Assembly (NCBI RefSeq): GCF_005405905.1
Contig: NZ_BJHU01000005.1
Span: forward strand, 124,001-188,000
Origin: Acidovorax sp. NB1
Lineage (GTDB): Bacteria > Pseudomonadota > Gammaproteobacteria > Burkholderiales > Burkholderiaceae_C
Reading direction: 5' to 3'
Length of the DNA stretch: 64,000 bases
Part shown: positions 15,559-25,111 of the stretch, piece after piece
Position numbering within the stretch: the stretch's first letter is position 1
Layout: every line of letters begins with the position of its first letter
Position numbers and translations under genes: made by a program
Notes under the pieces: generated by a model
Database searches by the model: none
What the model was told of the DNA's origin: nothing
What the model saw: only the letters and a program-made list of their open reading frames with translations

Positions 15559-18500
15559 ATGTGGTTCACCAAAGTCAGCCTCAAGAACCCCGTGTTCGCC
15601 ACGATGGTGATGCTCGCCATCGTCGTGCTGGGCCTGTTCTCCTACCAGCGCCTCAAGGTCGATCAGTTCCCCAACATCGACTTCCCGGTGGTGGTGGTCA
15701 CCGTGGACTATCCCGGCGCGTCACCAGAAATTGTCGAGAGCGAAGTCACCAAGAAGATTGAGGAAGGCGTCAACTCGATCGCGGGCATTAACGCCCTCAC
15801 CTCGCGCAGCTACGAGGGCACGGCCGTTGTCATCATCGAGTTCCAGCTGCACATCGACGGCCGCAAGGCCGCCGAGGATGTGCGCGAAAAGGTGGCCACC
15901 GTGCGCCCCAACCTGCGCACCGAGGTCAAGGAACCGCGTGTGCTGCGCTTTGACCCCGCCAGCCGCGCCGTGTGGTCGCTGGCCGTGTTGCCCGATGAAA
16001 AATCCGGCCGCAGTGCTGTCGAGCTGACCACCTGGTCTGAACAGGTGCTGAAAAAGCGCCTGGAGAACGTGCGTGGCGTGGGCGCCGTGAACCTGGTGGG
16101 CGCCACCAAGCGCGAGATCAATATCTACCTGAACCCGCAGGCGCTGGAAGCCTTTGGCGTGACCCCCGAGCAGGTGGCCACTGCCGTGCGCAACGAAAAC
16201 CAGGACCTGCCCGTGGGCGCGATCCGCTCGCTGGCGCAAGAGCGCGTGGTGCAGATCGACGCCCGCATGGAGCGGCCTGAGGACTTCGGCCGGATCATCG
16301 TGGCCCGCAAGAACGGCGCGCCCGTCCGGCTGGACCAGGTGGCCCGGGTGAACGACGGCGCCCAGGAAGTCGAGAGCCTGGCCCTGTACAACGGCCAGCG
16401 CACCCTGCTGCTGTCGGTGCAGAAGTCGCAGGGCGAAAACACCATCGAAGTGGTCGATGGCCTGAACGCGGCCGTGGCAGAGCTGAAGAACCAGCTGCCG
16501 CCGGGCGTGCGGCTGGAGTCGATTGGCGACAGCTCCCGTCCCATCCGCGTGGCGGTGAACAACGTGCGCCAGACGCTGATCGAGGGCGCCATCCTCACGG
16601 TGCTCATCGTGTTCCTGTTCCTGAACTCCTGGCGCTCCACCGTCATCACGGGACTGACCCTGCCGATCGCGCTGATTGGCACGTTCCTGTTCATGAACAT
16701 GTTCGGCTTCACCATCAACATGATCACGCTGATGGCGCTGAGCCTCTGCGTGGGCCTGCTGATCGACGATGCCATCGTGGTGCGCGAGAACATCGTGCGC
16801 CATGTGCAGATGGGCAAAGGTGCCTATGACGCCGCCATGGACGGCACGCAGGAGATTGGCCTGGCTGTGCTGGCCACCACGCTGTCCATCGTGGCGGTTT
16901 TCATGCCCATCGGCTTTATGGGCGGCATCATCGGCAAGTTCTTCCACGAGTTCGGCATCACCATCGTCGCGGCGGTGATGATCTCGATGTTCGTGAGCTT
17001 CACGCTCGACCCCATGATGTCGAGCATCTGGCACGACCCGAGCATCCACGCGCACGGCCAGAAAACAGAACCCGTCACCCTGTACGACAAGACGATTGGC
17101 CGCGTCACCGGCTGGTTTGACCGCGCCACCGACGCCATGGCTGAGGGCTATCAGCACATCTTGCGCTGGTCGCTGGTGCACAAGTTGGCCACCATGGCCA
17201 TTGCCGTGGCGATCTTTGTGCTGAGCGTGGTCATGGTGCCGCTCTTGGGCACCGAGTTCGTGCCCAAAGCCGATTTTTCCGAAACCAGCCTCAATTTCTA
17301 CACCCCCGTGGGCTCTTCGCTGGAGGCCACCGAGGCCAAGGCCAAGCAGGTCGAAGGCATCCTGCGCGAGATGCCCGAGGTGCGCTACACGCTGTCCACC
17401 ATCAACACGGGCAGCGCTCAGGGCAAGATCTACGCCAATATCTATGTGCGCCTGGTGGACCGCAAGGACCGCAGCCGCAGCGTGGACCAGATGTCTGAAG
17501 TGCTGCGCGAACGCCTGAAAACTGTGCCCGGCATCACCATCACCCATGTGGGCCTGCTGGATGCCGTGGGTGGCAACAAGCAGGTGGAGTTCTCGCTGCA
17601 AGGCCCTGACCTGCAGGAGCTGGAGCGCCTGACCAAGGTGGTCACCGAAAAAATCCGAGACATTCCCGGCCTGGTGGACCTGGATACCAGCGCCAAACCC
17701 AACAAGCCTGTGATTGCGCTTGAAGTCAAGCGCGACGTGGCATCGGACCTGGGCCTGTCGGTGGCGCCCATGGCCGCTTCGCTGCGCACGCTGGTGGCGG
17801 GCACCACGGTGGGTAACTGGCGCGCACCAGACGACCAGACCTATGACGTGAACGTGCGACTGGCCCCCGAGGCCCGCACCCAGCCCGCCGACCTGGAGCG
17901 TCTGCCCTTTGCACTGGCCGCTGCCGACGGAACCACGCGCATCGTGCGCCTGAACCAGGTGGCCCATGTGACCGAATCCACCGGCGCCAACCAGATCAAC
18001 CGGCGCGACCTGACCCGCGAAGTGGCCGTAAACGCCAACGTGTCCCGGCGCTCGGCCGGCGAGGTGTCGGGGGACATCAAGAAGGCGCTCGATACCGTGA
18101 CCTTCCCGCCCGGCTACCGCTACCAGTTCGGCGGCTCCACCAAGAACATGGCCGAATCGTTCGGCTACGCCATCTCGGCCCTGGCCATGGCGATCATCTT
18201 CATCTACATGATCCTGGCCAGCCAGTTCAAGAGCTTCCTGCAGCCGCTGGCGCTCATGACCTCGCTGCCACTCACGCTGATTGGCGTGGTGCTGGCGCTG
18301 TTGATGTTCCGCTCCACGCTGTCGATGTTCTCGATCATCGGCGTGGTGATGCTGATGGGCCTGGTGACCAAGAACGCCATCCTGTTGGTGGACTTTGCGA
18401 TCCGCGCGCGTGAAGAGCATGTGAACGACGCAGGCCAGACCGTGCCCGGCCTGCCGCGTGCAGAGGCCCTGCTGTTGGCCGCCCGCGTGCGGCTGCGCCC

Positions 18501-18741
18501 CATTCTCATGACCACGCTGGCCATGATCTTTGGCATGGTGCCGCTCGCGTTCGCGCTGTCGGAAGGCTCCGAGCAGCGTGCGCCCATGGGCCAGGCGGTG
18601 ATTGGCGGGGTGATTACCTCGTCGCTGCTCACGCTGGTGGTGGTGCCTGTGGTGTATTGCTACATGGACGATCTGGCGCAATGGGCACTGCGAAAGATGG
18701 GGCGTGGCCAGCCAGCGCCTAAAATCAAGGGTTTGTCCTGA
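15559..18741 (+). CDS. RND multidrug efflux pump (HAE1/AcrB family)
   Basis: A 1060-residue inner-membrane proton-driven pump. TM1 ([19 protein letters not shown]) starts near residue 11. The porter domain begins [20 protein letters not shown], and TM4 contains [15 protein letters not shown] with the two adjacent proton-relay aspartates. The second half repeats the fold, and the C-terminal half has [15 protein letters not shown] and [23 protein letters not shown] 15559 follows the adaptor stop by 10 nt. Length is normal for the family. The substrate is unknown; an aromatic or solvent exporter would fit an Acidovorax. Confidence 0.94.
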   Translation: MWFTKVSLKNPVFATMVMLAIVVLGLFSYQRLKVDQFPNIDFPVVVVTVDYPGASPEIVESEVTKKIEEGVNSIAGINALTSRSYEGTAVVIIEFQLHIDGRKAAEDVREKVATVRPNLRTEVKEPRVLRFDPASRAVWSLAVLPDEKSGRSAVELTTWSEQVLKKRLENVRGVGAVNLVGATKREINIYLNPQALEAFGVTPEQVATAVRNENQDLPVGAIRSLAQERVVQIDARMERPEDFGRIIVARKNGAPVRLDQVARVNDGAQEVESLALYNGQRTLLLSVQKSQGENTIEVVDGLNAAVAELKNQLPPGVRLESIGDSSRPIRVAVNNVRQTLIEGAILTVLIVFLFLNSWRSTVITGLTLPIALIGTFLFMNMFGFTINMITLMALSLCVGLLIDDAIVVRENIVRHVQMGKGAYDAAMDGTQEIGLAVLATTLSIVAVFMPIGFMGGIIGKFFHEFGITIVAAVMISMFVSFTLDPMMSSIWHDPSIHAHGQKTEPVTLYDKTIGRVTGWFDRATDAMAEGYQHILRWSLVHKLATMAIAVAIFVLSVVMVPLLGTEFVPKADFSETSLNFYTPVGSSLEATEAKAKQVEGILREMPEVRYTLSTINTGSAQGKIYANIYVRLVDRKDRSRSVDQMSEVLRERLKTVPGITITHVGLLDAVGGNKQVEFSLQGPDLQELERLTKVVTEKIRDIPGLVDLDTSAKPNKPVIALEVKRDVASDLGLSVAPMAASLRTLVAGTTVGNWRAPDDQTYDVNVRLAPEARTQPADLERLPFALAAADGTTRIVRLNQVAHVTESTGANQINRRDLTREVAVNANVSRRSAGEVSGDIKKALDTVTFPPGYRYQFGGSTKNMAESFGYAISALAMAIIFIYMILASQFKSFLQPLALMTSLPLTLIGVVLALLMFRSTLSMFSIIGVVMLMGLVTKNAILLVDFAIRAREEHVNDAGQTVPGLPRAEALLLAARVRLRPILMTTLAMIFGMVPLAFALSEGSEQRAPMGQAVIGGVITSSLLTLVVVPVVYCYMDDLAQWALRKMGRGQPAPKIKGLS

Positions 18742-18775
18742 ACATCCCGGCGCCAGCCCTCCACGGAGAAATTCC

Positions 18776-19489
18776 ATGAACATGCCCCTGAACACGTCCG
18801 CCAACATCAGCGACCCCGTCGCCCAGGCCCGCTACAACATGATCGAGCAGCAGATCCGCCCCTGGAACGTGCTCGACGCCGACGTGCTCGACCTGCTGGC
18901 CGTGGTGCGCCGCGAAGACTTCGTGCCCCCGGCCTACCGCAGCATGGCGTTCATGGACATCGAAGTGCCCCTGCTGGGCAGCGATGCCGAAGAGGCTGTG
19001 CGTCTGGGCCACAGCATGCTGCAGCCCCGCGTGGAAGCCCGCGTCCTGCAAGACCTGCAAATCAAGTCCACCGACCGCGTGCTCGAAATCGGTGCAGGCT
19101 CTGGCTACATGGCCGCCCTGCTGGCCCACCGCGCCGAACGCGTGGTGTCGCTCGAAATCAATGCCGAGCTGGCCGAAATGGCCCGCGAAAACCTGCGTGA
19201 TGCCGGTATCCAGAACGCCGACGTGCGCCAGAACGACGGTGCCCGCGACGCGATTCCGGACGGCCCATTTGACGTGATCGTTCTCAGCGGCTCGGTGGCC
19301 GAAGTGCCCAGCGCCCTGCTCTCGCTGCTGAAAGATGGCGGCCGCCTGGGTGCCATCGTGGGTGGTGAGCCCGTGATGCGCTTCACCCTGACCCGCCGCA
19401 CCGGCGACCGTTTCGAGACCACCTCGCCCTGGGACACCATTGCGCCCCGCCTGGTGAACTTCCCTGAGCCCTCTGGCTTCACGTTCTGA
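18776..19489 (+). CDS. Protein-L-isoaspartate O-methyltransferase-like protein with atypical active-site segment
   Basis: A 237-residue class I SAM methyltransferase. The SAM-binding motif I is RVLEIGAGSGYMAALLA (residues 101-117), and the C-terminal PCMT region contains GGRLGAIVGGEP. In classical Pcm the stretch before motif I reads roughly TISQPYMVARM with a catalytic Ser; here it is SMLQPRVEARV (80-90), so the Ser is lost or displaced. The activity may differ from isoaspartyl repair. GGAG precedes the ATG by about 7 nt. It is followed at 22 nt by a rhodanese gene and then tolC, an arrangement I recall as conserved in Burkholderiales. Confidence 0.85.
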   Translation: MNMPLNTSANISDPVAQARYNMIEQQIRPWNVLDADVLDLLAVVRREDFVPPAYRSMAFMDIEVPLLGSDAEEAVRLGHSMLQPRVEARVLQDLQIKSTDRVLEIGAGSGYMAALLAHRAERVVSLEINAELAEMARENLRDAGIQNADVRQNDGARDAIPDGPFDVIVLSGSVAEVPSALLSLLKDGGRLGAIVGGEPVMRFTLTRRTGDRFETTSPWDTIAPRLVNFPEPSGFTF

Positions 19490-19511
19490 TTCCCATCCTT
19501 CGGAGTTCTGC

Positions 19512-19865
19512 ATGATTGATCACGTCCGCCCTGCCCAGCTGTCTGCCTGGTTTGCCACGGCACCCGAAGGCAGCCAGCCCCTGGTGCTGGACGTGCGCGA
19601 ACCCTGGGAGCTGCAAACCGCCAGCGTGCGCGCTGACGGCTTTGAGCTGGTCGCCATCCCCATGGGCGAGCTGCCCGCCCGCCTGGCCGAGCTGGACCCG
19701 GCCCGCGAGGCACAGCGCCCCATTGCCTGCCTGTGCCACCACGGCGCACGCAGCCTGCGGGTGGCGGCCTTTTTGCAGCAAAACGGTTTTGAGCAGTTGG
19801 CCAACATCACCGGCGGCATCGACGCCTGGTCGCACGAAAACGACCCGGGCGTGCCCCGCTACTGA
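19512..19865 (+). CDS. Rhodanese-like sulfurtransferase
   Basis: A 117-residue single-domain rhodanese. LVLDVREPWEL forms the N-terminal CH2A-like motif, and the active-site loop is CLCHHGARS with the second Cys as persulfide carrier. The end, ITGGIDAWS, is the usual C-terminal motif. No signal peptide, so cytoplasmic. GGAG lies about 8 nt before the ATG. It is co-directional between the methyltransferase and tolC. Confidence 0.9.
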   Translation: MIDHVRPAQLSAWFATAPEGSQPLVLDVREPWELQTASVRADGFELVAIPMGELPARLAELDPAREAQRPIACLCHHGARSLRVAAFLQQNGFEQLANITGGIDAWSHENDPGVPRY

Positions 19866-19939
19866 GGTTTTGCCAAGGCGCCCACCGCCCCGCTCGCTCG
19901 CATCTTCCATCGAACCGCAGACCCTTCCGAAGGACCTCC

Positions 19940-21280
19940 ATGACTGCATTCCGGCCTTATTCTCTGTCCCTTCTGACCCTGACCCTGGCGCTGGGCGCGG
20001 CGCTCACCGCCCCGGCGCAGGCCCAGAGCCTGCTGGAGCTGGTGGAGTCGGCCCGCACCTATGACACGGCCTGGCAATCGGCCCGCGCCCAGCTCGACGC
20101 CGCAGGCCGCAAGGCTGACCAGGCCCGTGCAGGGCTGCTGCCCTCGGCCGCGCTGACCAGCGGCCTCACCCGCAGCAATGTGGAGCTGAGCAAGCCCAAG
20201 ATCGAGAACACCGGCACGGTCCAGACCGTGGGCATCAATGCCTCGCAACCGCTGTACCGGCCCGCCAACCGCATCAACCTGGAACAAGGCCAGCGCGGTG
20301 TGGACGTGGCCCAGGCCCAGCTCGATGCCGCCACGCAAGACCTGCTGGTGCGCGTGAGCCAGGCCTACTTTGACGTGCTGGCCGCGCAGGACACCCTGAC
20401 CTTTGTGCAGGCCCAGAAAGCCGCCGTGTCCGAGCAACTGGCCTCGGCCAAGCGCAATTTCGAGGTCGGCACCACCACCGTCACCGACTCGCGCGAAGCC
20501 CAGGCCCGTTACGACCTGGTGATTGCCCAGGAGATCGCGGCCGAGAACGATCTGCGCGTGAAACGCCTGGCACTGGACCAGCTGGTAGGTATCACCGGCA
20601 CCCAGCCCCGCCCCTTGGCACTGCCCTTGCAATTGCCCGGCGTGCAACCCGCCAACGTGACCATCTGGGTGGACACCGCGCGCGACCAGCAGCCTGCCGT
20701 GCGCCAGGCCGCCATTGCGCTCGACATCGCCCGCCTCGAAACCAAAAAGGCCGAAACCGGCCACCTGCCCACCGTGGATCTGCAGGCAGGCTACAACGTC
20801 ACGCGCAACCTCAACGGCACCATCAGCGCCCCCGGCGTGACCAGCCGCAGCAACGCCGCCAGTGTGGGCGTGGCGCTGAACCTGCCGCTGTTTGCCGGGT
20901 TTGCGGTGCAAAACCGCGTCAAGGAAACCCTGGCCCTCGAAGAAAAAGCCACGGCCGACCTCGAAACCGCCCGCCGCAACGTGGCCCAGGCCACCCGCGC
21001 TGCCTTCTTTGGCGTGCAGTCCGGCCAGGGCCAGGTGCAGGCGCTCGAAGCTGCCGAGGCCTCCAGCCAGAGCGCGCTTGATGCCAACAAGCTGGGCTAC
21101 CAGGTGGGCGTGCGCATCAACATCGACGTGCTCAACGCCCAGAGCCAGTTGTTCCAGACCAAACGCGACCTGGCCCAGGCCCGCTACAACGTGCTGCTGG
21201 GCACGCTCAAGCTGCGCCAGGCGGCAGGCACGCTGACGCAGCAGGACGTTGAAGCTATCAATGCTTTGTTGATCAAGTGA
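19940..21280 (+). CDS. tolC: TolC family outer-membrane efflux channel
   Basis: A 446-residue outer-membrane factor. The signal peptide ends at AQAQS (near residue 30). Two OEP repeats follow, with long alpha-helical segments such as LDAATQDLLVRVSQAYFDVL and the second-repeat VGVRINIDVLNAQSQLF. It forms the trimeric outer-membrane exit duct for RND and type I systems, probably including the pump encoded upstream. The last codons (AINALLIK) read over a short stretch resembling the dispersed GATAGCT repeat. Its stop is only 7 nt from the convergent c-di-GMP gene. Confidence 0.92.
   Translation: MTAFRPYSLSLLTLTLALGAALTAPAQAQSLLELVESARTYDTAWQSARAQLDAAGRKADQARAGLLPSAALTSGLTRSNVELSKPKIENTGTVQTVGINASQPLYRPANRINLEQGQRGVDVAQAQLDAATQDLLVRVSQAYFDVLAAQDTLTFVQAQKAAVSEQLASAKRNFEVGTTTVTDSREAQARYDLVIAQEIAAENDLRVKRLALDQLVGITGTQPRPLALPLQLPGVQPANVTIWVDTARDQQPAVRQAAIALDIARLETKKAETGHLPTVDLQAGYNVTRNLNGTISAPGVTSRSNAASVGVALNLPLFAGFAVQNRVKETLALEEKATADLETARRNVAQATRAAFFGVQSGQGQVQALEAAEASSQSALDANKLGYQVGVRINIDVLNAQSQLFQTKRDLAQARYNVLLGTLKLRQAAGTLTQQDVEAINALLIK
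21251..21277 (+). repeat. Possible degenerate GATAGCT repeat at the end of tolC
   Basis: GAAGCTATCAATGCTTTGTT then GATCAAG resembles the left end of the repeat but lacks the GCGCGG-GAGGCC part. It encodes the last TolC residues. Kept as a weak candidate only. Confidence 0.3.
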
Positions 21281-21287
21281 GTGCGGC

Positions 21288-23588
21288 CTAGATGACCGCG
21301 TCGGGGATGTTGCTCTCCTCCCCGGCCACCACCTGCGGGTGTGCGCGCAGTTGCTCGGCCGCCATGGGCCGCCCCAGCAGATAGCCCTGCTGGTAGTCGC
21401 AGCCCTCGGCCTTGAGGATTTCGTACTGGCGCCAGGTTTCCACCCCCTCGGCCACCACATTGAGGTGCAGGCTGTGGGCCATCGAGATGATGGCGCGCAC
21501 CAGCGAATGGTTGCGGCTGCTCTCCTGCAGGCCCATCACAAAACTTCGGTCGATCTTCACGGTGTTGAGGCTGAAGCGCGAGAGATAGCTCAGCGACGAA
21601 TAGCCCGTGCCGAAGTCATCCAGCGACAACCCCACCCCCGCGTCGTGCAAACGGTGCAGCAGCGCGGGCAGGTTTTCCTGGTCGCTGGCCAGCAGGGTTT
21701 CGGTCAGTTCCAGCTCAATGCCCGAGGGCGGCAGGCCATAGCGGTCCAGCAGCGCAAACACCTGGCTCTCAAAACCCGGCTGCGCAAACTGGCGCACCGA
21801 CACATTGATGCTGACCACCGGCGCGAAGCTCGACTGCGCACGCCACTGCGCCGCCTGGCGGATGGCCTCCTCCAGGATCCACTGGCCCAGCTCCAGGATG
21901 AGTGAAGACTCCTCGGCCGCCGGGATGAACCGCCCGGGCGGCACCCAGCCCAGTTGCGGGCTCTCCCAGCGCACCAGCGCCTCGGCCTTGGCCATGCGGC
22001 CGGTGCTGCAGCTGTAGATGGGCTGGTAGTGCAGCCGCAGCTCCGCGCGTGGCACGGCCTGGCGCAGGGCCGATTCCAGCCGCAGGGATTCGGCCAGGCG
22101 TTCGTCCATGTCGGATTCAAAAAAGCACCAGCCCCCGCGCCCCCGCGCCTTGGACTCGTACATCGCCACCTCGGCGTGCTGCAGTAGCACCGGGGCCGAA
22201 AGCCCCTCCCGGCCCGAGAACGCGACCCCGATGGTGGCCTCGATCTGGTAGTCCATGTCGTCGGACTTGAACTGGCGCCGGATCAGCTGCAGCAGCGCCA
22301 ACGCGCGGGCTTCCACCTCCAAAATGCTCATGAGGGACGGCAACCCCGCCATCACCAGCGCAAACTCGTCGCCGCTCAGGCGCGCCAGCAGGTCACCGGG
22401 TTTGAGCTGGTCCCGCAGGGCCTGGGCAATGTCGCGCAGGATCTCGTCGCCAAAGGCATGGCCCAGGGTGTCGTTCACCTTCTTGAAATGGTCCAGATCA
22501 ATCAGCAGCACGGCGCACTGGGTGTGCTGGCGCTGTGCGATCCAGAGCACCGCGTCGAGCTGCTGTTCCAGAAATCGGCGGTTGGGCAGGCCAGTCAGCT
22601 GGTCGGTGTTGGCCTGGTGCAGGCGCTCTTCCTCGCCCCGCTTGCGTTCGCTCAGGTCGCGGATCAGGCCCAGGATCACAGGGTAGCCCAGGTCCATGTA
22701 GCTGGAGAAGATGATCTCGGCCGGAAACGCCTCGCCCCGTGCGGGGGTGATCGAGCGCTCCAGGCGCATGGGCTCGTCCAAGGGCCCCGACCGCACCATG
22801 GCATTGACCTTGCGGAACATGGCTTCTGCCTCTTCCTGCTCGCGGGTCAGCAGCGGCACTTGCTGGCCTTCCAGTTCTGCGGGGGATGTGCTGCCCGCCA
22901 GTTGGGCAAAGCGGTCATTGCAAAACAGGATCTTGCCGTCAAGCCTGCGGGCCACCAACGCATCGGGCAAGTGCTTGATCACGTTGGTCAGCCGTTGCCG
23001 CGTTTGCGCAATCGCTGCATCCACCAGCACCAGTCCCAGCAGCACACTGGAGACCCACCCCACCGCCAGAACGTCCGGATTCTGAAAGGGCGTGCCAATG
23101 GTGGACGGTTCCAGAAAGTACAGAAGGAAGGCCGCAGTCTTAAGGGAAAACGCTGCAGCCAGCAGCCGGTAGTGCATGCGCAGACAGAGGTAGGCTGACA
23201 CCCCATACACCAGCATCATCAGTCCCAGCACCAGGATGCTGCCCGCGTTTTTGTCCCCCCCGAATCCCACCACCGCGATCAGAAACGCTACACCGAGGCT
23301 GCGCCCTATCAAAGCGCCGGGGCCGATGATGCGGCCCCTGAGGAAGTTGGTGCCCCCGTGCAGGCTGGCCAGGAAGAAGCCGGTGAGCAAGGTGGCCGCC
23401 GTGCCCAGCCATTGCGATTCAGGCTGCAGGTGGTAGCGGTAGCCGGTGAAGGTGGCCCCGGCCAGCGACAGATGGGCAATGCCCCAGAGCAGCGTGGCCT
23501 GGTTCAGGCGTGCGCTGCTCCAGCCGATCAGGAACGCCACGCCCAGGATCGCCAGTGCCGCAACACCCAGGTCGTGAACAGGAACCAC
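21288..23588 (-). CDS. Membrane PAS-GGDEF-EAL protein (c-di-GMP turnover)
   Basis: 766 residues starting at GTG. An N-terminal integral-membrane sensor of about seven hydrophobic segments covers residues 5-195. A PAS domain (about 200-315), GGDEF domain (about 325-485) and EAL domain (about 505-755) follow. The cyclase signature is SGDEF (Ser405 in place of the first Gly), a variant that may or may not be active. The phosphodiesterase half looks intact: KAEALVRW, NVSVRQF, ELTETLL and LDDFGTGYSS, then KIDRSFV. The likely net role is c-di-GMP hydrolysis tuned by a membrane signal. It is convergent with tolC and downstream of waaA. Confidence 0.9.
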   Translation of the reverse strand: MVPVHDLGVAALAILGVAFLIGWSSARLNQATLLWGIAHLSLAGATFTGYRYHLQPESQWLGTAATLLTGFFLASLHGGTNFLRGRIIGPGALIGRSLGVAFLIAVVGFGGDKNAGSILVLGLMMLVYGVSAYLCLRMHYRLLAAAFSLKTAAFLLYFLEPSTIGTPFQNPDVLAVGWVSSVLLGLVLVDAAIAQTRQRLTNVIKHLPDALVARRLDGKILFCNDRFAQLAGSTSPAELEGQQVPLLTREQEEAEAMFRKVNAMVRSGPLDEPMRLERSITPARGEAFPAEIIFSSYMDLGYPVILGLIRDLSERKRGEEERLHQANTDQLTGLPNRRFLEQQLDAVLWIAQRQHTQCAVLLIDLDHFKKVNDTLGHAFGDEILRDIAQALRDQLKPGDLLARLSGDEFALVMAGLPSLMSILEVEARALALLQLIRRQFKSDDMDYQIEATIGVAFSGREGLSAPVLLQHAEVAMYESKARGRGGWCFFESDMDERLAESLRLESALRQAVPRAELRLHYQPIYSCSTGRMAKAEALVRWESPQLGWVPPGRFIPAAEESSLILELGQWILEEAIRQAAQWRAQSSFAPVVSINVSVRQFAQPGFESQVFALLDRYGLPPSGIELELTETLLASDQENLPALLHRLHDAGVGLSLDDFGTGYSSLSYLSRFSLNTVKIDRSFVMGLQESSRNHSLVRAIISMAHSLHLNVVAEGVETWRQYEILKAEGCDYQQGYLLGRPMAAEQLRAHPQVVAGEESNIPDAVI

Positions 23589-23725
23589 AGGACACCGCCA
23601 GATACAGTTGTTTCACACCATCGTAGCGGTTGCGGCTTACTTTGTGCTTAGGGTCGGCCGCAATCCAGCGATTGCAAGCCGATGACGAGGATGGTGAGCG
23701 GCCCGTGTTTCTGGGGGCCAAACCT

Positions 23726-25111
23726 TCACCGGCGCTGCACCAGGCCCAGCACCGCCTGCGCCGTGGCCTGCGCTGCGCCCCGGTGGGCGGTGGAAAAGCG
23801 GCTGGCCCGCTCGCTGGCCGCCGCGTGGGCGGCCGGGTCCAGTGCCAGGCCCGTGGCCTGGGCAATGCCCGCGGCCATGTCGGGCACACGCTGCGCCGCG
23901 CCTGCGGCGCAGGCCAGTTCGGCCGCTTCGGCAAAGTTGAAGGTGTGGGGCCCCAGGACCACAGGGCAACCGCAGGCGGCGGCCTCGATGAGGTTCTGGC
24001 CGCCCAGCGGGGCAAAACTGCCGCCCAACATCGCTACATGGGCCAGGCCGTAGTACAGGGCCATTTCGCCCAGCGAGTCGCCCAGCCACACGTCGGCGGC
24101 CTCGGGCGCGCCCGTCCAGGTGCTGCGGCGCGACACGCTCAGGCCCGCCTGCAGCAACAGCTGGTGCACTTCGTCAAACCGCTGGGGGTGGCGCGGCACG
24201 ATGAGCCACTGCACGGCCTGCGTGCCGAGGGTGGCGCCGCCAGGACGGGGCGGCTGCTGCGCACCGTTTGCTCCACTATTGATAGCTGCTTGGGCATGCT
24301 GGTCGCGCGCAGAGGCCGTTTTTTTCTTCAAATTTTCGAGCCACAGGGCCTCTTCCCCCTCGCGGCTGCTGGCCAGCATGACCACGGGGCGCGGGGCCAA
24401 TGCGCGCCAGTCGCGGCCCTGCGCTAGCTGGGGGGCATCGGGCACCACGTCGAACTTGAGGTTGCCAAACACGCCTTTCACCTTGGCGCCGATGGCACGC
24501 AGCCGCTGAGCGTCGTCCTCGGTCTGGGCCCACACGGCGGCCAGGTTGCTGTAGGCGGGGCGCGCCAGCATGGCCAGGCGCAGTGCGTTGCGCAAGGACC
24601 GGGCGTTGAGCCGGGCATTGGCCAGCACCAGGGGCACGCCCTGTTTACGGCAGCCCGCCACCAGGTTGGGCCAGACCTCGGTCTCCATCAGGATGCCGAT
24701 GGCCGGGCGGAACTTGCGCAGGAAACGGGCCACAGCGCCGGGTGTGTCCCAGGGTTGCCACACCTGCAGGTCGCCGGGCAGCAGCAGTTTTTCGCCCTCG
24801 GCCCGGCCTGTGGCCGTGCCATGTGTGAGCAGCAGGCGCATGCCGGGCAACTGCTCGCGCAGCGCGGCCAGCAGGATGGCAGCCGCCCGCGTCTCGCCCA
24901 GCGATACCGCGTGGATCCACACAAAGCGGCCCAGCGGGTCGGAGCTGCTGTGCATCATCAGGCTGTCGATGGGCGCGGGATAGCGGCCAAAACGCTCGCC
25001 AATGGCCACGCCATAGCCCGGCTCGGCCTTGGCGCGGCGGCGCAGCTTGCGGCGCAGCAGGGGCTGGGCGCCCCAGGTCACCACCGAATACAGGGCGCGG
25101 GCGGGGTTCAT
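23726..25111 (-). CDS. waaA: 3-deoxy-D-manno-octulosonic acid (Kdo) transferase
   Basis: 461 residues. WaaA adds Kdo from CMP-Kdo to lipid IVA at the inner face of the cytoplasmic membrane. Family motifs include the N-terminal GERFGRYP, IHAVSLGETRAA, the METEVWPNL acceptor-site segment, and the C-terminal sugar-nucleotide region FAPLGGQNLIEAAACGCPVV. It is some 30-35 residues longer than the usual 425-430. The excess (LKKKTASARDQHAQAAINS and following, about residues 260-300) coincides with a copy of the dispersed repeat at 24276-24332. The ATG overlaps the upstream nitrilase-fold stop as ATGA (25108-25111). Confidence 0.93.
   Translation of the reverse strand: MNPARALYSVVTWGAQPLLRRKLRRRAKAEPGYGVAIGERFGRYPAPIDSLMMHSSSDPLGRFVWIHAVSLGETRAAAILLAALREQLPGMRLLLTHGTATGRAEGEKLLLPGDLQVWQPWDTPGAVARFLRKFRPAIGILMETEVWPNLVAGCRKQGVPLVLANARLNARSLRNALRLAMLARPAYSNLAAVWAQTEDDAQRLRAIGAKVKGVFGNLKFDVVPDAPQLAQGRDWRALAPRPVVMLASSREGEEALWLENLKKKTASARDQHAQAAINSGANGAQQPPRPGGATLGTQAVQWLIVPRHPQRFDEVHQLLLQAGLSVSRRSTWTGAPEAADVWLGDSLGEMALYYGLAHVAMLGGSFAPLGGQNLIEAAACGCPVVLGPHTFNFAEAAELACAAGAAQRVPDMAAGIAQATGLALDPAAHAAASERASRFSTAHRGAAQATAQAVLGLVQRR
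24276..24332 (+). repeat. Dispersed GATAGCT repeat, copy inside waaA
   Basis: Plus-strand GATAGCTGCTTGGGCATGCT, then CGCGCGCAGAGGCC and a T-run followed by CTTCA. It matches the core seen at 29058, 44971 and 63024. It is read antisense, in frame, as about 19 residues of WaaA. Confidence 0.65.

Noticed and set aside
15721-18807. Very long minus-strand open frame (over 1000 codons) opposite the RND pump
   Set aside because: His/Gly/Ala/Arg-rich composition without motifs. It mirrors codon bias of the real pump gene on the plus strand.
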